A stretch of DNA of 18,343 bases. It comes from an uncultured Sutterella sp. GTDB taxonomy: Bacteria; Pseudomonadota; Gammaproteobacteria; Burkholderiales; Burkholderiaceae_F. The stretch is from the NCBI GenBank assembly GCA_934249275.1, contig CAKQKT010000026.1:1-18343 (forward strand), written 5' to 3'. The translations under genes were made by a program, and so were the position numbers. The notes beneath the pieces were generated by a model, which did no database searches, was not told the origin of the DNA, and worked only from the letters and a program-made list of their open reading frames with translations. Positions 1-9,944 of the stretch are shown here, in pieces (position 1 is the first letter of the stretch; each line of letters starts with the position of its first letter).

Positions 1-76
1 GGTCGGGGTGAGAGGATTCGAACCTCCGACTCCTACGTCCCGAACGTAGTACTCTACCAGGCTGAGCTACACCCCG
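1..76 (-). tRNA. tRNA-Pro(CGG), copy 1, 3' CCA cut by the window edge
   Basis: Read on the minus strand, this folds as a normal cloverleaf. The acceptor stem is CGGGGTG paired with CACCCCG, with the C1-G72 pair typical of bacterial tRNA-Pro and discriminator A. The T arm is GGAGG-TTCGAAT-CCTC. The anticodon stem is CTACG/CGTAG around loop TTCGGGA, giving anticodon CGG, which reads CCG. The CC of the encoded CCA is at 2-1; the last A lies outside the window. The body is identical to the copy at 178-254. It has its own promoter candidate at 116-144. Confidence 0.96.
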
Positions 77-115
77 AATTGTCTTGACAGCATTAAGTAT
101 CTGTCGAGGAAGAGC

Positions 116-144
116 ATTATGCCAGACTTTTTCAAAAAAGTAAA
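116..144 (-). promoter_or_regulatory. candidate promoter for tRNA-Pro copy 1
   Basis: On the minus strand there is TTTACT (144-139), a 17-bp spacer, then CATAAT (121-116), preceded by TGG as an extended -10. The predicted start near 109 would leave a short 5' leader before the tRNA at 76. This was scored by eye against the sigma70 consensus. Confidence 0.5.
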
Positions 145-173
145 GACTTCTTTGAAAAAAGACTTCTTCCAAA
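142..173 (+). repeat. 16-bp tandem repeat between the tRNA-Pro genes
   Basis: Two adjacent 16-bp units (142-157 and 158-173) share the core AAAGACTTCTT and differ at two positions. A more degenerate third copy (about 12 of 16 matching) lies at 122-137. The array is A/T-rich and its left end overlaps the -35 region of the tRNA copy 1 promoter candidate. No function is evident. Confidence 0.7.
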
Positions 174-177
174 AACC

Positions 178-254
<77 letters not shown>

Positions 255-268
255 ACTTTCCTCACATG

Positions 269-1267
269 TCAACGGTCGCGTTGAACCGTGAAGGCGAGCA
301 ATTCTAGCAGAGAATCTCTAAAAATGGAAGGGGCAAGTTTTTCGAGTGCGGTGCGGCCGCGGTCGAGTTCCTTTTCAGCGCGCATGCGGCACTTTTCAAG
401 TGCGTCGGATTTCAGGATGATGCTTGCAATCGTCGGGAAGTCGCCGTCTCCGAGACGGATGGCCTCGTCGATCATGGCGCGCTCTTTGGGCGTACAGGAT
501 TCGCGGGCGTAAATGATGGGAAGCGTGACCTTGCCTTCGCGCAGGTCGGCTCCGAGGTTCTTGCCCGTGTCGGCGGCGTTGCCGCGATAGTCAAGAACGT
601 CGTCGGCAATCTGGAAAGCATTGCCGAGTGCGAGGGCATATTTCGTCACGGCTTCTTCCTTTTCGCTGTCGCAATCCGCAATGGCGGCGGCCATGCGGGC
701 GCCGGCCTCGAAAAGACAGGCGGTCTTGCGCTCAATGACGCGGAAGTAGCGAGGTTCGTCGACGCTGGGATCGTGTGCATTGACCATTTGCACTACCTCG
801 CCTTCGCTCAGGCGGTTAGCGGCATTGGATAGAGCCTCCATGACGCGCAGGTTGCCCGCCTTTACCATCATCTGGAAGGAGCGGGTGTAGAGGAAGTCGC
901 CGACGAGCACGGCAGCGCCGTTACCCCAGCGGCTGTTGGCCGTCGGGCGGCCGCGGCGCATGTCGCTTTCGTCCACGACGTCGTCGTGCATCAGGGTGGC
1001 CGTATGCAGAAGCTCAATCGTTGCGCCCAGATACTGGTGCAGCGTGCCTTCATAGCCAAGTGCGCGGCAGATGAGCATCAGAAGAGCGGGGCGCATGCGC
1101 TTGCCGCCTGCGCTCGTGATGTATTCGCTAATTTCCTTCATGCGGGGAACGTCGCTCGCAAGCTCGTTTCGGATGACTGCATCGACGGCAGCCATGTCTT
1201 CGGCGATGGGGGCGAGTACCTGTTTGATGAGGGCTCGAGGATCCTGTTGGTTTTGCATATCGGACAT
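269..1267 (-). CDS. ispB: octaprenyl diphosphate synthase
   Basis: Trans-polyprenyl diphosphate synthase that condenses isopentenyl diphosphate onto farnesyl diphosphate to make the C40 side chain of ubiquinone and/or menaquinone. The protein is 332 aa from the chosen start, near the E. coli IspB length. Landmarks are GGKRMRP at about 54-60, the first Asp-rich motif DDVVDESDMRRG from 95, and the second DDVLD at 222-226. It ends in AVQRDR-like TVQRDR, as in IspB. The reading frame stays open upstream to an ATG at 1363, but homology begins after the ATG at 1265-1267, and a promoter candidate at 1303-1330 lies between these starts, so I prefer 1267. ATG at 1258 is also possible; no strong ribosome binding site decides. 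The divergent arrangement with rplU-rpmA is the same as in E. coli. Confidence 0.95.
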   Translation of the reverse strand: MSDMQNQQDPRALIKQVLAPIAEDMAAVDAVIRNELASDVPRMKEISEYITSAGGKRMRPALLMLICRALGYEGTLHQYLGATIELLHTATLMHDDVVDESDMRRGRPTANSRWGNGAAVLVGDFLYTRSFQMMVKAGNLRVMEALSNAANRLSEGEVVQMVNAHDPSVDEPRYFRVIERKTACLFEAGARMAAAIADCDSEKEEAVTKYALALGNAFQIADDVLDYRGNAADTGKNLGADLREGKVTLPIIYARESCTPKERAMIDEAIRLGDGDFPTIASIILKSDALEKCRMRAEKELDRGRTALEKLAPSIFRDSLLELLAFTVQRDR

Positions 1268-1302
1268 CTGTCTTGAGAAAGCAGTTGAGTGCTGATTCTG
1301 AA

Positions 1303-1330
1303 AGTATAGCCAAGCGAAGGCGCCTCTGAA
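1303..1330 (-). promoter_or_regulatory. candidate ispB promoter
   Basis: On the minus strand there is TTCAGA (1330-1325), a 16-bp spacer and TATACT (1308-1303). The predicted start near 1296 gives a leader of about 30 nt to the ispB start at 1267. The -35 region overlaps an inverted repeat, CGCCTC (1321-1326) and GAGGCG (1335-1340), which could be an operator or chance. Confidence 0.45.
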
Positions 1331-1395
1331 GAGGGAGGCGACGAACAGGCTTGATGTGAACATGACGGAAGATTGAAGAAAATCTGTGCTTTTGC

Positions 1396-1424
1396 TTGAC
1401 TGAGATTTATGAGCATGCGATAAT
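1396..1424 (+). promoter_or_regulatory. strong sigma70-type promoter for rplU-rpmA
   Basis: TTGACT (1396-1401), exactly 17 bp, then GATAAT (1419-1424), with TGC directly before the -10 hexamer (extended -10). This is the best promoter match in the window and suits highly expressed ribosomal protein genes. The predicted start near 1431 gives a leader of about 137 nt before rplU. The rest of 1268-1567 holds no gene I can support. Confidence 0.8.
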
Positions 1425-1567
1425 CACGAGCTTTCCACGCAACCACACGTGAGGACGCGTCAATTGGGGAATGTCTTCTCAAGCGCGCTCACGCGATTAC
1501 AAAAAGGTTCTGCAGAATCCGGCCGCGGCTTGCGGGCGGTGAAGCGGAACGGGCGAGGTTTAATTAC

Positions 1568-1879
1568 ATGTACGCTATTATCAAGACTGGCGGTAAGCAG
1601 TACCGCGTTTCCGTCGGCGACAAGCTCAAGGTTGAAACCCTTGCTGTTGAAGCCGGCGCTCAGGTGACCCTCACCGAAGTTCTCGCCGTCAGCGGCGAAG
1701 AAGGCCTCAAGGTCGGCAATCCGACGATCGAAGGCGCTACGGTCACCGCGACCGTCCTTTCCCACGGCCGTGGCGAAAAGGTCCGCATCTTCAAGTTCCG
1801 CCGCCGCAAGCACTCCATGAAGTCTGCCGGCCATCGTCAGAACTACACCGAGCTCAAGATCGAAGCGATCGCGGCTTAA
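1568..1879 (+). CDS. rplU: 50S ribosomal protein L21 (bL21)
   Basis: Large-subunit ribosomal protein that binds 23S rRNA. The 103-aa length is standard. The N-terminus [14 protein letters not shown] and the C-terminal basic signature (residues about 74-98, [10 protein letters not shown]... and GHRQNYT) are diagnostic. A GAGGT ribosome binding site lies near 1555 before the ATG. It is co-transcribed with rpmA, 33 bp downstream, under the extended -10 promoter at 1396-1424. Confidence 0.98.
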   Translation: MYAIIKTGGKQYRVSVGDKLKVETLAVEAGAQVTLTEVLAVSGEEGLKVGNPTIEGATVTATVLSHGRGEKVRIFKFRRRKHSMKSAGHRQNYTELKIEAIAA

Positions 1880-1912
1880 TTTGCAACCGACTTTTTATAG
1901 AGAAGTACTAAA

Positions 1913-3531
<1,619 letters not shown>

Positions 3532-3548
3532 AATTCGACGCCTTTCTC

Positions 3549-3590
3549 AAAGAGACTCGCCTATGCAATAGGCCGGGTCTCTTTGTTTTT
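3549..3590 (+). terminator. obgE intrinsic terminator
   Basis: AAAGAGAC (3549-3556) pairs with GTCTCTTT (3577-3584). Inside it GCCTAT (3559-3564) pairs with ATAGGC (3568-3573). GTTTTT follows at 3585-3590. This is a long stem with a clear T-tract. Confidence 0.92.
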
Positions 3591-3644
3591 CCTGCGCACC
3601 GTAAAAAGCGCGCGGCCTTTTTCTCAATTCACAGATCGAAGATC

Positions 3645-4958
3645 ATGCAAGCATCTGTTATTGAACGCCTCTTCGGCCTCAAGGAGAACGGCACTTCTGT
3701 TTCTCAGGAAGTCTCTGCCGGCATTACTACCTTCATGGCGATGAGTTATCTCATTTTCGTCATTCCTTCCATGCTTGCCGACGGTGGCATTCCCCGCGCT
3801 GCGGCTACGAGCAGCGTGATTCTCGTCACGGTCGCCGTGACCTTGCTGATGGGGCTCTGGGCTCGTTATCCTGTGGGCGTAGCCCCGGGTCTCGGCATCA
3901 CGGCCTTCTTTGCTTACTATGTCTGCGGTCCGGCGGGCTTTACTTGGCAGGCAGGCCTCGGCGCTGTGTTCATTTCCGGCATCGTCTTCTTTCTGCTTAC
4001 GGTGACCCGCATTCGCCAGTTCATCGTTAACGCGGTTCCGATAGATCTAAAGCTCTCCATTGTGGTGGGCATAGGTGCCTTTATCGCGCTTATCGGCATG
4101 AAGAGCGCCGGGCTGGTTATCGCAGATCAGAGTACCTTTGTGGCGCTTGGCAATGTGACGCTTCCCGAAGTTCAGCTGTCCATCTTCTGCTTCTTCCTTA
4201 CGACTGTTCTGATGGTGAAGGGTTTCCGAGCTGCCATGCTGATCGGCATTCTTGCAACGACGATTCTGGGTATCTGTCTTGGCGTGACGGAACTCCCGAA
4301 GGGCAGCTGGGTCAGCTTCTCACTTCCCGATGTCTCTGCAGTCTTCATGCAGATGGATCTGAAGGGCGCGCTTTCACACGGACTTCTCAGCATTATCTTT
4401 ACGCTGACGATGGTTGACCTTTTCGACAACATGGGCGTGCTGATCGGCCTGGCCCGCAAGTGCGGCTTCATGAAGTCCGACGGTGAAATCCACAACCTTG
4501 ATCGTGCGTTCATTACGGACTCCATCGGTACGATGTTCTCGGCCTGCATGGGCACGACGACCGCCACCTCCTATCTGGAAAGTGCTTCGGGCGTGGCCGC
4601 AGGCGGCCGCACGGGGCTCACCGCCGTTACCACGGCTGGCTGCTTCGTGCTTGCGCTCTTCTTTATCCCGCTAGTGGGCGTGGTGCCTGCTTACGCGACA
4701 GCTCCGATCCTCATCATTGTGGGCGCGCTCATGATGCAGGAAGTTGTGCATATTCACTTTGAACGCCTTGAGATCGCCATTCCGGCTTTCCTTACGATCA
4801 TGACGATGCCTTTCACGTTCAATATTGCAACGGGTTTCGGCTTCGGTTTCGTGAGCTACACGCTCATTCATGTTCTGATGGGGCGCGGTCGTGATGTCAC
4901 GCCCTTCATGTACTTGATTTCCGCGTGCTTTGTGGTGAACTTCATCATGAGGACTTGA
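3645..4958 (+). CDS. NCS2-family nucleobase permease (AzgA-like)
   Basis: Inner-membrane proton-coupled purine base transporter of the AzgA-like branch of NCS2 (E. coli AdeP/AdeQ/GhxP/GhxQ). Typical motifs are [16 protein letters not shown] near residues 24-40, [14 protein letters not shown] near 258-271 and [23 protein letters not shown] near 305-325. The protein is 437 aa and hydrophobic throughout, consistent with 12-14 membrane segments. Whether it prefers adenine or guanine/hypoxanthine cannot be read from the sequence. The start ATG gives the expected N-terminus, although the ribosome binding site is weak (GAAG). Terminators on both sides suggest it is transcribed alone; it sits between obgE and proB, which are often neighbours in betaproteobacteria. 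Confidence 0.92.
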   Translation: MQASVIERLFGLKENGTSVSQEVSAGITTFMAMSYLIFVIPSMLADGGIPRAAATSSVILVTVAVTLLMGLWARYPVGVAPGLGITAFFAYYVCGPAGFTWQAGLGAVFISGIVFFLLTVTRIRQFIVNAVPIDLKLSIVVGIGAFIALIGMKSAGLVIADQSTFVALGNVTLPEVQLSIFCFFLTTVLMVKGFRAAMLIGILATTILGICLGVTELPKGSWVSFSLPDVSAVFMQMDLKGALSHGLLSIIFTLTMVDLFDNMGVLIGLARKCGFMKSDGEIHNLDRAFITDSIGTMFSACMGTTTATSYLESASGVAAGGRTGLTAVTTAGCFVLALFFIPLVGVVPAYATAPILIIVGALMMQEVVHIHFERLEIAIPAFLTIMTMPFTFNIATGFGFGFVSYTLIHVLMGRGRDVTPFMYLISACFVVNFIMRT

Positions 4959-4960
4959 TT

Positions 4961-5025
4961 CCGATTGAATCGGCAATCGCAATTTCTGAAAACGGCGGCC
5001 TTCCCTCAGAGAAGCGCCGCCGTTT
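4961..5025 (+). terminator. terminator after the NCS2 permease
   Basis: AAACGGCGGC (4990-4999) pairs with GCCGCCGTTT (5016-5025), and an inner CTTC/GAAG extends the stem. The T-tract is short (TTTCCATT). Just before it, 3 bp after the stop codon, is a 13-bp perfect inverted repeat, CCGATT-G-AATCGG (4961-4973). Confidence 0.75.
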
Positions 5026-5116
5026 CCATTGCCGGATTGGTTTGTGGTACGGCAGAAATTCCGGCTTTGCGCTATGCTCAAAAAAACTGCTCATTCATTT
5101 CGGAAGGCTATTACTA

Positions 5117-6244
5117 ATGGATTCACTTCTTAAGAACGCACATCGAGTCGTCGTCAAGGTTGGCAGCGCTCTTGTCACCAACGACGGACGAGGTCTCGAC
5201 ATTCAGGCCATCGAACGCTGGGCAACTCAGATTGCGGAGCTTCAAAAGATGGGACGCGAGGTTATTCTCGTCAGCTCCGGAGCTATTGCCGAAGGCGTGC
5301 TTCGCCTGGGCTGGGAGACTCGTCCTTCGCATGTCTATGAGCTTCAGGCCGCAGCCGCCGTTGGTCAGATGGGGCTCGTCGAGGCTTATGAGCGTCATTT
5401 CCGCAACCATGGCATCGGGACGGCTCAGGTGCTTCTCACGCATCAGAATCTCACGGATCGCGAGCAGTACCTCAATGCCCGCATGACCATCCGCGAGCTT
5501 CTGAGACTTGGCATTGTGCCCGTGATCAATGAAAACGACACTGTCGTTACGAGCGAAATCAAGGTCGGTGACAACGACACCCTTGGCGCGTTGGTGACGA
5601 ATCTTGTCGAGGCGGACGTGCTCGTCATTCTCACCGATCAGAAGGGGCTTTATACGGCCGATCCCCGAAAGGACCCGAACGCAACGTTTGTCAACGTTGC
5701 CACAGCCGGCGATCCGGCTCTTGAAAAAATGGCGGGGGGGGCGGCCAGCACGCTTTCCAAGGGCGGCATGATCACGAAGATCCTCGCTGCCAAGCGTGCC
5801 GCACGTTCCGGTGCGGGCACCATCATTGCTTCCGGACGAGAAGAGGATGTTCTCACTCGTCTGGCCAAGGGGGAACTTATCGGCACGCATCTGAAGCCGT
5901 CGTCTACCGTTCTTCATGCCCGCAAGCAGTGGATTGCCGACCACTTGCGCGCTTCCGGCAGCCTTGTGCTCGACGATGGTGCCGCGAAGGCTCTTGTTGC
6001 CAAGCACACTTCGCTTTTGCCTGTAGGGGTCATCGAGGTTAAGGGTGAGTTCGTGCGCGGTGAAGTGGTCTCCTGTCTGACAGAGGACGGCCGTGAAATT
6101 GCCCGAGGCCTCGTGAACTATTCAAGCGATGATGCCTCACGCATTCTTCGAGCTCATACCGAAGAGATCGAAGAGCGTCTTGGCTATATGGAGCAACCTG
6201 AGATGATCCATCGCGACAATATGGTGGTCCTTGCCGACGCCTGA
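5117..6244 (+). CDS. proB: glutamate 5-kinase
   Basis: First step of proline biosynthesis: ATP-dependent phosphorylation of glutamate to gamma-glutamyl phosphate, in the cytosol. The protein is 375 aa from ATG 5117, which has GGAAGG at 5102-5107. An upstream in-frame ATG at 4925 lies inside the permease gene and is rejected. The N-terminal amino-acid-kinase domain shows [38 protein letters not shown] and [15 protein letters not shown]-terminal PUA domain (about 280-360) includes [14 protein letters not shown] and RGEVV. The proA partner is not in the window. A run of eight G at 5734-5741 lies in the coding sequence before SKGGM, but the frame is intact on both sides. Confidence 0.97.
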   Translation: MDSLLKNAHRVVVKVGSALVTNDGRGLDIQAIERWATQIAELQKMGREVILVSSGAIAEGVLRLGWETRPSHVYELQAAAAVGQMGLVEAYERHFRNHGIGTAQVLLTHQNLTDREQYLNARMTIRELLRLGIVPVINENDTVVTSEIKVGDNDTLGALVTNLVEADVLVILTDQKGLYTADPRKDPNATFVNVATAGDPALEKMAGGAASTLSKGGMITKILAAKRAARSGAGTIIASGREEDVLTRLAKGELIGTHLKPSSTVLHARKQWIADHLRASGSLVLDDGAAKALVAKHTSLLPVGVIEVKGEFVRGEVVSCLTEDGREIARGLVNYSSDDASRILRAHTEEIEERLGYMEQPEMIHRDNMVVLADA

Positions 6245-6337
6245 GCGAGTAAAAGCTGCCGGAGCTCTCAAAACGCGCCCTTCGGGTTAGCGCTCGAGAG
6301 GTCTGGCGGTTAAAATAATCAGATTGCTTTTATTCAA

Positions 6338-6375
6338 GCGGCTTCCCGACTAATGACGGAAGCCGCCGTTATTTT
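6338..6375 (+). terminator. proB terminator or proS leader attenuator
   Basis: GCGGCTTCC (6338-6346) pairs perfectly with GGAAGCCGC (6358-6366) around an 11-nt loop and is followed by CGTTATTTTC. It ends 31 bp before the preferred proS start at 6398, and an upstream ATG at 6353 lies in its loop. A weaker stem (about 6258-6307, GCC..CTCTC with GAGAG..GGC around an inner CGC-GCCC hairpin) lies just after proB. TAAAAT (6311-6316) is a possible -10 between the two hairpins; if used, the strong hairpin would be in the proS leader. Confidence 0.65.
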
Positions 6376-6397
6376 CAACAGACACACGTTAAGAAAA

Positions 6398-8143
6398 ATG
6401 CGCGCCCGTTCCTATTTCCTTTCCACGCTGAAAGAAGCGCCTGCTGATGCTGATGTGATCAGCCAGCAGTACATGATCCGTGCCGGCATGATCAAGAAGC
6501 TTGCCGCCGGCGTTTATACCTACATGCCGGTCGGCCTTCGCACGATTCGCAAGATCGAGAAGATCATCCGCGAAGAAATGGATCGTGCGGGTGCGATCGA
6601 ACTTCTGATGCCGCTTGTGCAGCCTGCCGAGCTTTGGCAGGAATCCGGTCGTTGGGAGAAGTACGGCGCCGAACTTCTCCGCTTCAAGGATCGTCATGAT
6701 CGCGACTTCGTGATCCAGCCGACTTCTGAAGAAGTCATTACCGACATCGCTCGCCAGGAAATCAAGAGCTGGCGTCAGCTTCCCGTGAATTTCTATCACA
6801 TCCAGACGAAGTTCCGCGACGAACGCCGTCCCCGCTTCGGCGTGATGCGCGGTCGCGAATTCACGATGAAGGATGCTTACTCCTTCGACCGTGATGCTGA
6901 GGGCGCTGCCGTTTCCTACGACAAGATGTACCAGGCTTACCAGCGCATCTTCTCGCGTCTCGGCCTCATGTTCCGCGCCGTTCGCGCCGATACCGGCGCC
7001 ATTGGCGGCAGCCGTTCCCATGAATTCCAGGTTATCGCCAATGCCGGCGAAGACGTTATTGCCTATTGCCCCGACAGCGACTACGCTGCGAACATCGAAC
7101 TCGCCGAAGCTCGCGCACTCATCGAATCGCGCGCCACTGCTTCCGAAGAGATGGTCAAGCGTCCGACTCCGGGTAAGGAAAAGTGCCACGACGTGACCGA
7201 ATTCCTCGGCCTTCCCCTTGAGAAGTCCGTCAAGAGCGTGGTGCTTGCTGCCGATCGTGTTGACGAAAAGGGCAATCCTCTTCCTGTCAAGATCGTTTTG
7301 ATTCTTCTCCGCGCTGACCACGACCTCAATGAGGTCAAGGCCGGTCATCTGCCGGAACTCAAGGACGGCTTCCGCTTTGCTACAGATGCTGAGATTCTCG
7401 AGCACTTCGGTTCCAAGCCCGGCTACCTTGGCCCGGTCGGCGTCAAGGACGACGTTGCTGTCTACGCCGATTTGACGGTTGCCAACATGTCCGATTTCTG
7501 CTGCGGTGCCAACGAAGAAGGCTATCACTACACCGGTGTCAATTTCGGCCGTGATCTTCCCGAACCCAAGAGTGCTGATCTTCGCAATGTTGTCGAAGGC
7601 GATGCTTCTCCGGACGGCAAGGGCACGCTTCGTCTGCAGCGCGGCATTGAAGTCGGTCATGTCTTCTATCTCGGTACGAAGTACTCCGAAGCCCTCAACG
7701 CGACCTATCTCGATGAAAACGGCCAGCCGAAGGTTCTCGAAATGGGTTGCTATGGCATCGGCGTGACCCGCCTTGCTGGTGCTGCTATTGAGCAGAGCCA
7801 TGACGATCGCGGCATCATCTGGCCGGATTCCATCGCTCCGTTCGAAGTGGTGATTTGCCCGATGAACTACTCCAAGAGCGAAGCCGTGCGCGATGCCGCC
7901 GACCGCCTCTATGAAGAACTCAAGGCTCAGGGTGTTGACGTCATTCTCGACGACCGCGATATGCGTCCGGGCGTTATGTTCGCCGACTGGGAGCTCATCG
8001 GCGTGCCGCACCGCGTCGTCATCGGCGACCGCGGCCTTAAGAACGGCGAAGTCGAATACGCCAATCGTCGCAACCTCGCTGAGAAGGTGATGGTCAAGAC
8101 CGAGGAAGCTGTCGAGTTCGTCCTGAAGCAGATCAAGCGCTAA
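6398..8143 (+). CDS. proS: prolyl-tRNA synthetase, bacterial type with editing domain
   Basis: Class II synthetase that charges tRNA-Pro with proline. From ATG 6398 the protein is 581 aa and its N-terminus ([18 protein letters not shown]) aligns with E. coli ProS (MRTSQYLLSTLKETPADA). The ATG at 6353 would add 15 residues encoded largely by a hairpin and is less likely, although no strong ribosome binding site is visible for either. Motif 2 is [10 protein letters not shown] (139-148), motif 3 is [12 protein letters not shown] (450-461), and the C-terminal anticodon-binding domain begins near 480. The insertion (editing) domain spans about 225-390, with Lys279 at the same number as the known editing-site lysine of E. 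coli. A frame open for 588 codons on the opposite strand is a codon-usage shadow. Confidence 0.97.
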   Translation: MRARSYFLSTLKEAPADADVISQQYMIRAGMIKKLAAGVYTYMPVGLRTIRKIEKIIREEMDRAGAIELLMPLVQPAELWQESGRWEKYGAELLRFKDRHDRDFVIQPTSEEVITDIARQEIKSWRQLPVNFYHIQTKFRDERRPRFGVMRGREFTMKDAYSFDRDAEGAAVSYDKMYQAYQRIFSRLGLMFRAVRADTGAIGGSRSHEFQVIANAGEDVIAYCPDSDYAANIELAEARALIESRATASEEMVKRPTPGKEKCHDVTEFLGLPLEKSVKSVVLAADRVDEKGNPLPVKIVLILLRADHDLNEVKAGHLPELKDGFRFATDAEILEHFGSKPGYLGPVGVKDDVAVYADLTVANMSDFCCGANEEGYHYTGVNFGRDLPEPKSADLRNVVEGDASPDGKGTLRLQRGIEVGHVFYLGTKYSEALNATYLDENGQPKVLEMGCYGIGVTRLAGAAIEQSHDDRGIIWPDSIAPFEVVICPMNYSKSEAVRDAADRLYEELKAQGVDVILDDRDMRPGVMFADWELIGVPHRVVIGDRGLKNGEVEYANRRNLAEKVMVKTEEAVEFVLKQIKR

Positions 8144-8156
8144 GCATGATGGCAAA

Positions 8157-8177
8157 GGGGCTCTGTTTGGGAGCCCC
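8157..8177 (+). terminator. first hairpin after proS
   Basis: GGGGCTC (8157-8163) pairs perfectly with GAGCCCC (8171-8177) around a 7-nt loop, 14 bp after the proS stop. It has no T-tract of its own and sits in tandem with the stronger terminator at 8190-8223. Confidence 0.5.
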
Positions 8178-8189
8178 CGGATGAAAATG

Positions 8190-8223
8190 AAAAGAGGAGG
8201 TCGTTTGAACCTCCTCTTTTTTT
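8190..8223. terminator. bidirectional terminator between proS and tolA
   Basis: A 12-bp perfect stem, AAAAGAGGAGGT (8190-8201) with ACCTCCTCTTTT (8209-8220), has a 7-nt loop. It is followed by T residues on the plus strand and by TTTTCATTTTC on the minus strand. It lies between the convergent genes proS and tolA and can serve both. Confidence 0.93.
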
Positions 8224-8240
8224 CTAGTTGCAGAAGCGGA

Positions 8241-9485
8241 TCAGTGCCTGTCGTCGACGGGGTCGAAGCGAAGGCGCACTTCCTTAGGAAGGTTGTAGCC
8301 CTTGTCTGGAATCGGGAAGGGCTTGCATTTCAGGATGGCGTTTCGCACGGCGGAGTCATAGGCATCCCAGCCGGACTTCTTCGCGTAAAGCGGCGTTCCG
8401 GCAAGTTCGCCATTGGGCAGAGGTTTGACGACGAACTCGGCAATGAACTGGCCGCGACGCGTAGTCGGCGGGACTTCGATCGAAATGTTCGGGCGGACGC
8501 AAGCAATGATGCGGGCGTTGTAGCTGGCAAGAGCCGAGCCCGTAAGGTTCTGCTTTACGTTGCGCTTGTCGCCCGTGGGCGTGCCGGAGCGCTGGCTGTC
8601 CGGATCGATTTTGGCGTTGAGTCGCGCCAGTTCCTGCTGTCGGATGGCCTGGCGAATGCGCTCGCGTTCACGTCGTTCTTCGGCGGCTTTCTTTTCTGCG
8701 GCAATGCGCTTGAGTTCGGCCTGACGCTTTTCTTCGGCAATGCGTGCCTCCTCGGCTCGCTTTGCTTCTGCGATGCGTGCTTCTTCAGCACGTTTTTCTT
8801 CAGCCAGACGCTTTTCCTCAGCTAGGCGGGCTTCTTCAAGTCGACGGGCTTCAGCCTGCAGTCTGGCTTCTTCAGCTGCCTTTCGTTCAAGGGCGAGCTT
8901 TTCCTGGGCGATGCGTTCAGCTTCCTGTTGTGCTCGCTTTTCTTCGGCGCGTCGTTCAGCTTCAATGGCGTCCTGACGGGCTTTTTCAATTCGTTCGGCC
9001 TCGGCGCGCTCGGCGGCAACGCGTGCCTCTTCAGCGCGTCGCGCCTCTTCGGCTTCGCGGGCTTCCTGGGCGACCTTTTCAGCCTCAAGGCGCTCGCGTT
9101 CGGCGGCCAGAAGTGCCTCCTGACGTTCAGCTTCGCGCTGAGCAGCTTCTTCCTGCATGCGAGCCTGTTGAGCTTCTGCTTCCTTTTCGGCGGCTTCACG
9201 CGCTTCCTGGGCTTCCTGAGACTCGCGTTGTTCATCGATCTCATTGGGCTTGGGGTCGGGCGCTTCGGGAGGTTTGACGGCTACGCCCTTGGGATCGTTT
9301 CCGCCCGAGACCGCTTCAGGAGCCCATAGTTCCGCGTAGACGGTTTCGGAATTGGTGGACCACTGGAAAACGGAGAAGAGTCCGACGAAAAGGATGACGT
9401 GCACGCAGCCGGAGAGAACGGCGGCCGGTACGATGTCCCGGCGGTCCTCTTTTCGGAAGCGGTCGTTAGTCTCTCTGTCGTTCAT
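8241..9485 (-). CDS. tolA: TolA, Tol-Pal envelope protein
   Basis: Inner-membrane-anchored periplasm-spanning protein that couples TolQ-TolR proton-motive energy to the outer membrane. The 414-aa protein has a cytoplasmic N-terminus, one membrane helix (about 18-40) with the S-x3-H-x6-L pattern (S25, H29, L36) of the TolA/TonB helix, and a charged Ala/Glu/Arg/Lys helix about 200 residues long (about 85-290). The C-terminal globular domain (about 305-414) has two cysteines, C329 in CVRPNI and C387 in CKPFPIP, which could form a disulfide. Repeats of the type AEEKRLAEEKRAEEARIAE run through the helix, and their coding DNA is repetitive. The start is 24 bp after tolR, and it is the last gene of its unit. 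No strong ribosome binding site is visible. Confidence 0.94.
   Translation of the reverse strand: MNDRETNDRFRKEDRRDIVPAAVLSGCVHVILFVGLFSVFQWSTNSETVYAELWAPEAVSGGNDPKGVAVKPPEAPDPKPNEIDEQRESQEAQEAREAAEKEAEAQQARMQEEAAQREAERQEALLAAERERLEAEKVAQEAREAEEARRAEEARVAAERAEAERIEKARQDAIEAERRAEEKRAQQEAERIAQEKLALERKAAEEARLQAEARRLEEARLAEEKRLAEEKRAEEARIAEAKRAEEARIAEEKRQAELKRIAAEKKAAEERRERERIRQAIRQQELARLNAKIDPDSQRSGTPTGDKRNVKQNLTGSALASYNARIIACVRPNISIEVPPTTRRGQFIAEFVVKPLPNGELAGTPLYAKKSGWDAYDSAVRNAILKCKPFPIPDKGYNLPKEVRLRFDPVDDRH
8700..8880 (-). repeat. degenerate short repeats in the tolA helix region
   Basis: On the plus strand, near-repeats of CTTCTTCAG, CTTTTCTTCAG and CGTGCTTC variants recur every 30-36 bp. 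They encode the repeated EEARIAE / EEKRAE blocks (TolA residues about 205-262). Such tracts can change length by recombination without breaking the frame. Confidence 0.6.
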
Positions 9486-9509
9486 GACAAAATCGGGTTG
9501 CGTTATGGT

Positions 9510-9941
9510 TTAGCGGGCATTGGCGCTTCGTTCGATGCGAAGTGCAAGGCCGACTCGGGGAACGTCGGCGCTCTGGAGGAGCTTGAGAACGTTGACGACT
9601 TCTTCGTAGCGGACATCCTTGTCGGCGGCGATGACGACGGGCGTATCTCCCTTTTCTCCTTGAGCGGTCTTGACGGCGGCAACAAGTCCGGGAAGATCAA
9701 CGGGCTTCATGTCCTTGCCCTGTCGGATTGAGAGACGGCTGTCGGGGTAGACGATGACTTCAATCACCTGTTCGGGAGCTTTAGAAGCTTTGTTGACGGA
9801 CGGCAGGTTGATCACGCTCGGATTAACGAAAGGCGCGGCCACCATCAGGATCACGACGAGCACAAGCATGACGTCGATGTAGGGCACGACGTTCATCTCG
9901 GCCATCATGCCGCGGCGCTTGTTGTTTCCACGAAGGGACAT
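9510..9941 (-). CDS. tolR: TolR, Tol-Pal proton channel subunit
   Basis: ExbD/TolR family subunit that forms the proton channel with TolQ. It is 143 aa, with a single N-terminal membrane helix (about 19-38) containing the essential aspartate D23 in NVVPYIDVMLVLVVILM, at the same residue number as in E. coli TolR. The rest is a periplasmic domain ending in the usual DVRYEEVVNVLKLLQSADV-type segment. The start is 3 bp after the tolQ stop, and its ribosome binding site (GGAG, 9952-9949) lies at the end of the tolQ gene, so translation is probably coupled. Confidence 0.97.
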   Translation of the reverse strand: MSLRGNNKRRGMMAEMNVVPYIDVMLVLVVILMVAAPFVNPSVINLPSVNKASKAPEQVIEVIVYPDSRLSIRQGKDMKPVDLPGLVAAVKTAQGEKGDTPVVIAADKDVRYEEVVNVLKLLQSADVPRVGLALRIERSANAR

Positions 9942-9944
9942 GGC

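Noticed and set aside
267..275. TTGACA on the minus strand just before tRNA-Pro copy 2
   Set aside because: It is a perfect -35 hexamer, but it lies so close to the tRNA that the -10 and start would fall inside the tRNA gene.
4925..5116. 64-residue N-terminal extension of proB
   Set aside because: It begins inside the permease gene and crosses a terminator. ATG 5117 has GGAAGG and the expected ProB start.
5123..6007. Open frame of 294 codons antisense to proB
   Set aside because: It is a codon-usage shadow of proB with no recognisable motif.
6389..8155. Open frame of 588 codons on the minus strand covering all of proS
   Set aside because: It is fully antisense to a strongly conserved gene, shows no recognisable domain, and is explained by the GC-rich third codon positions of proS.
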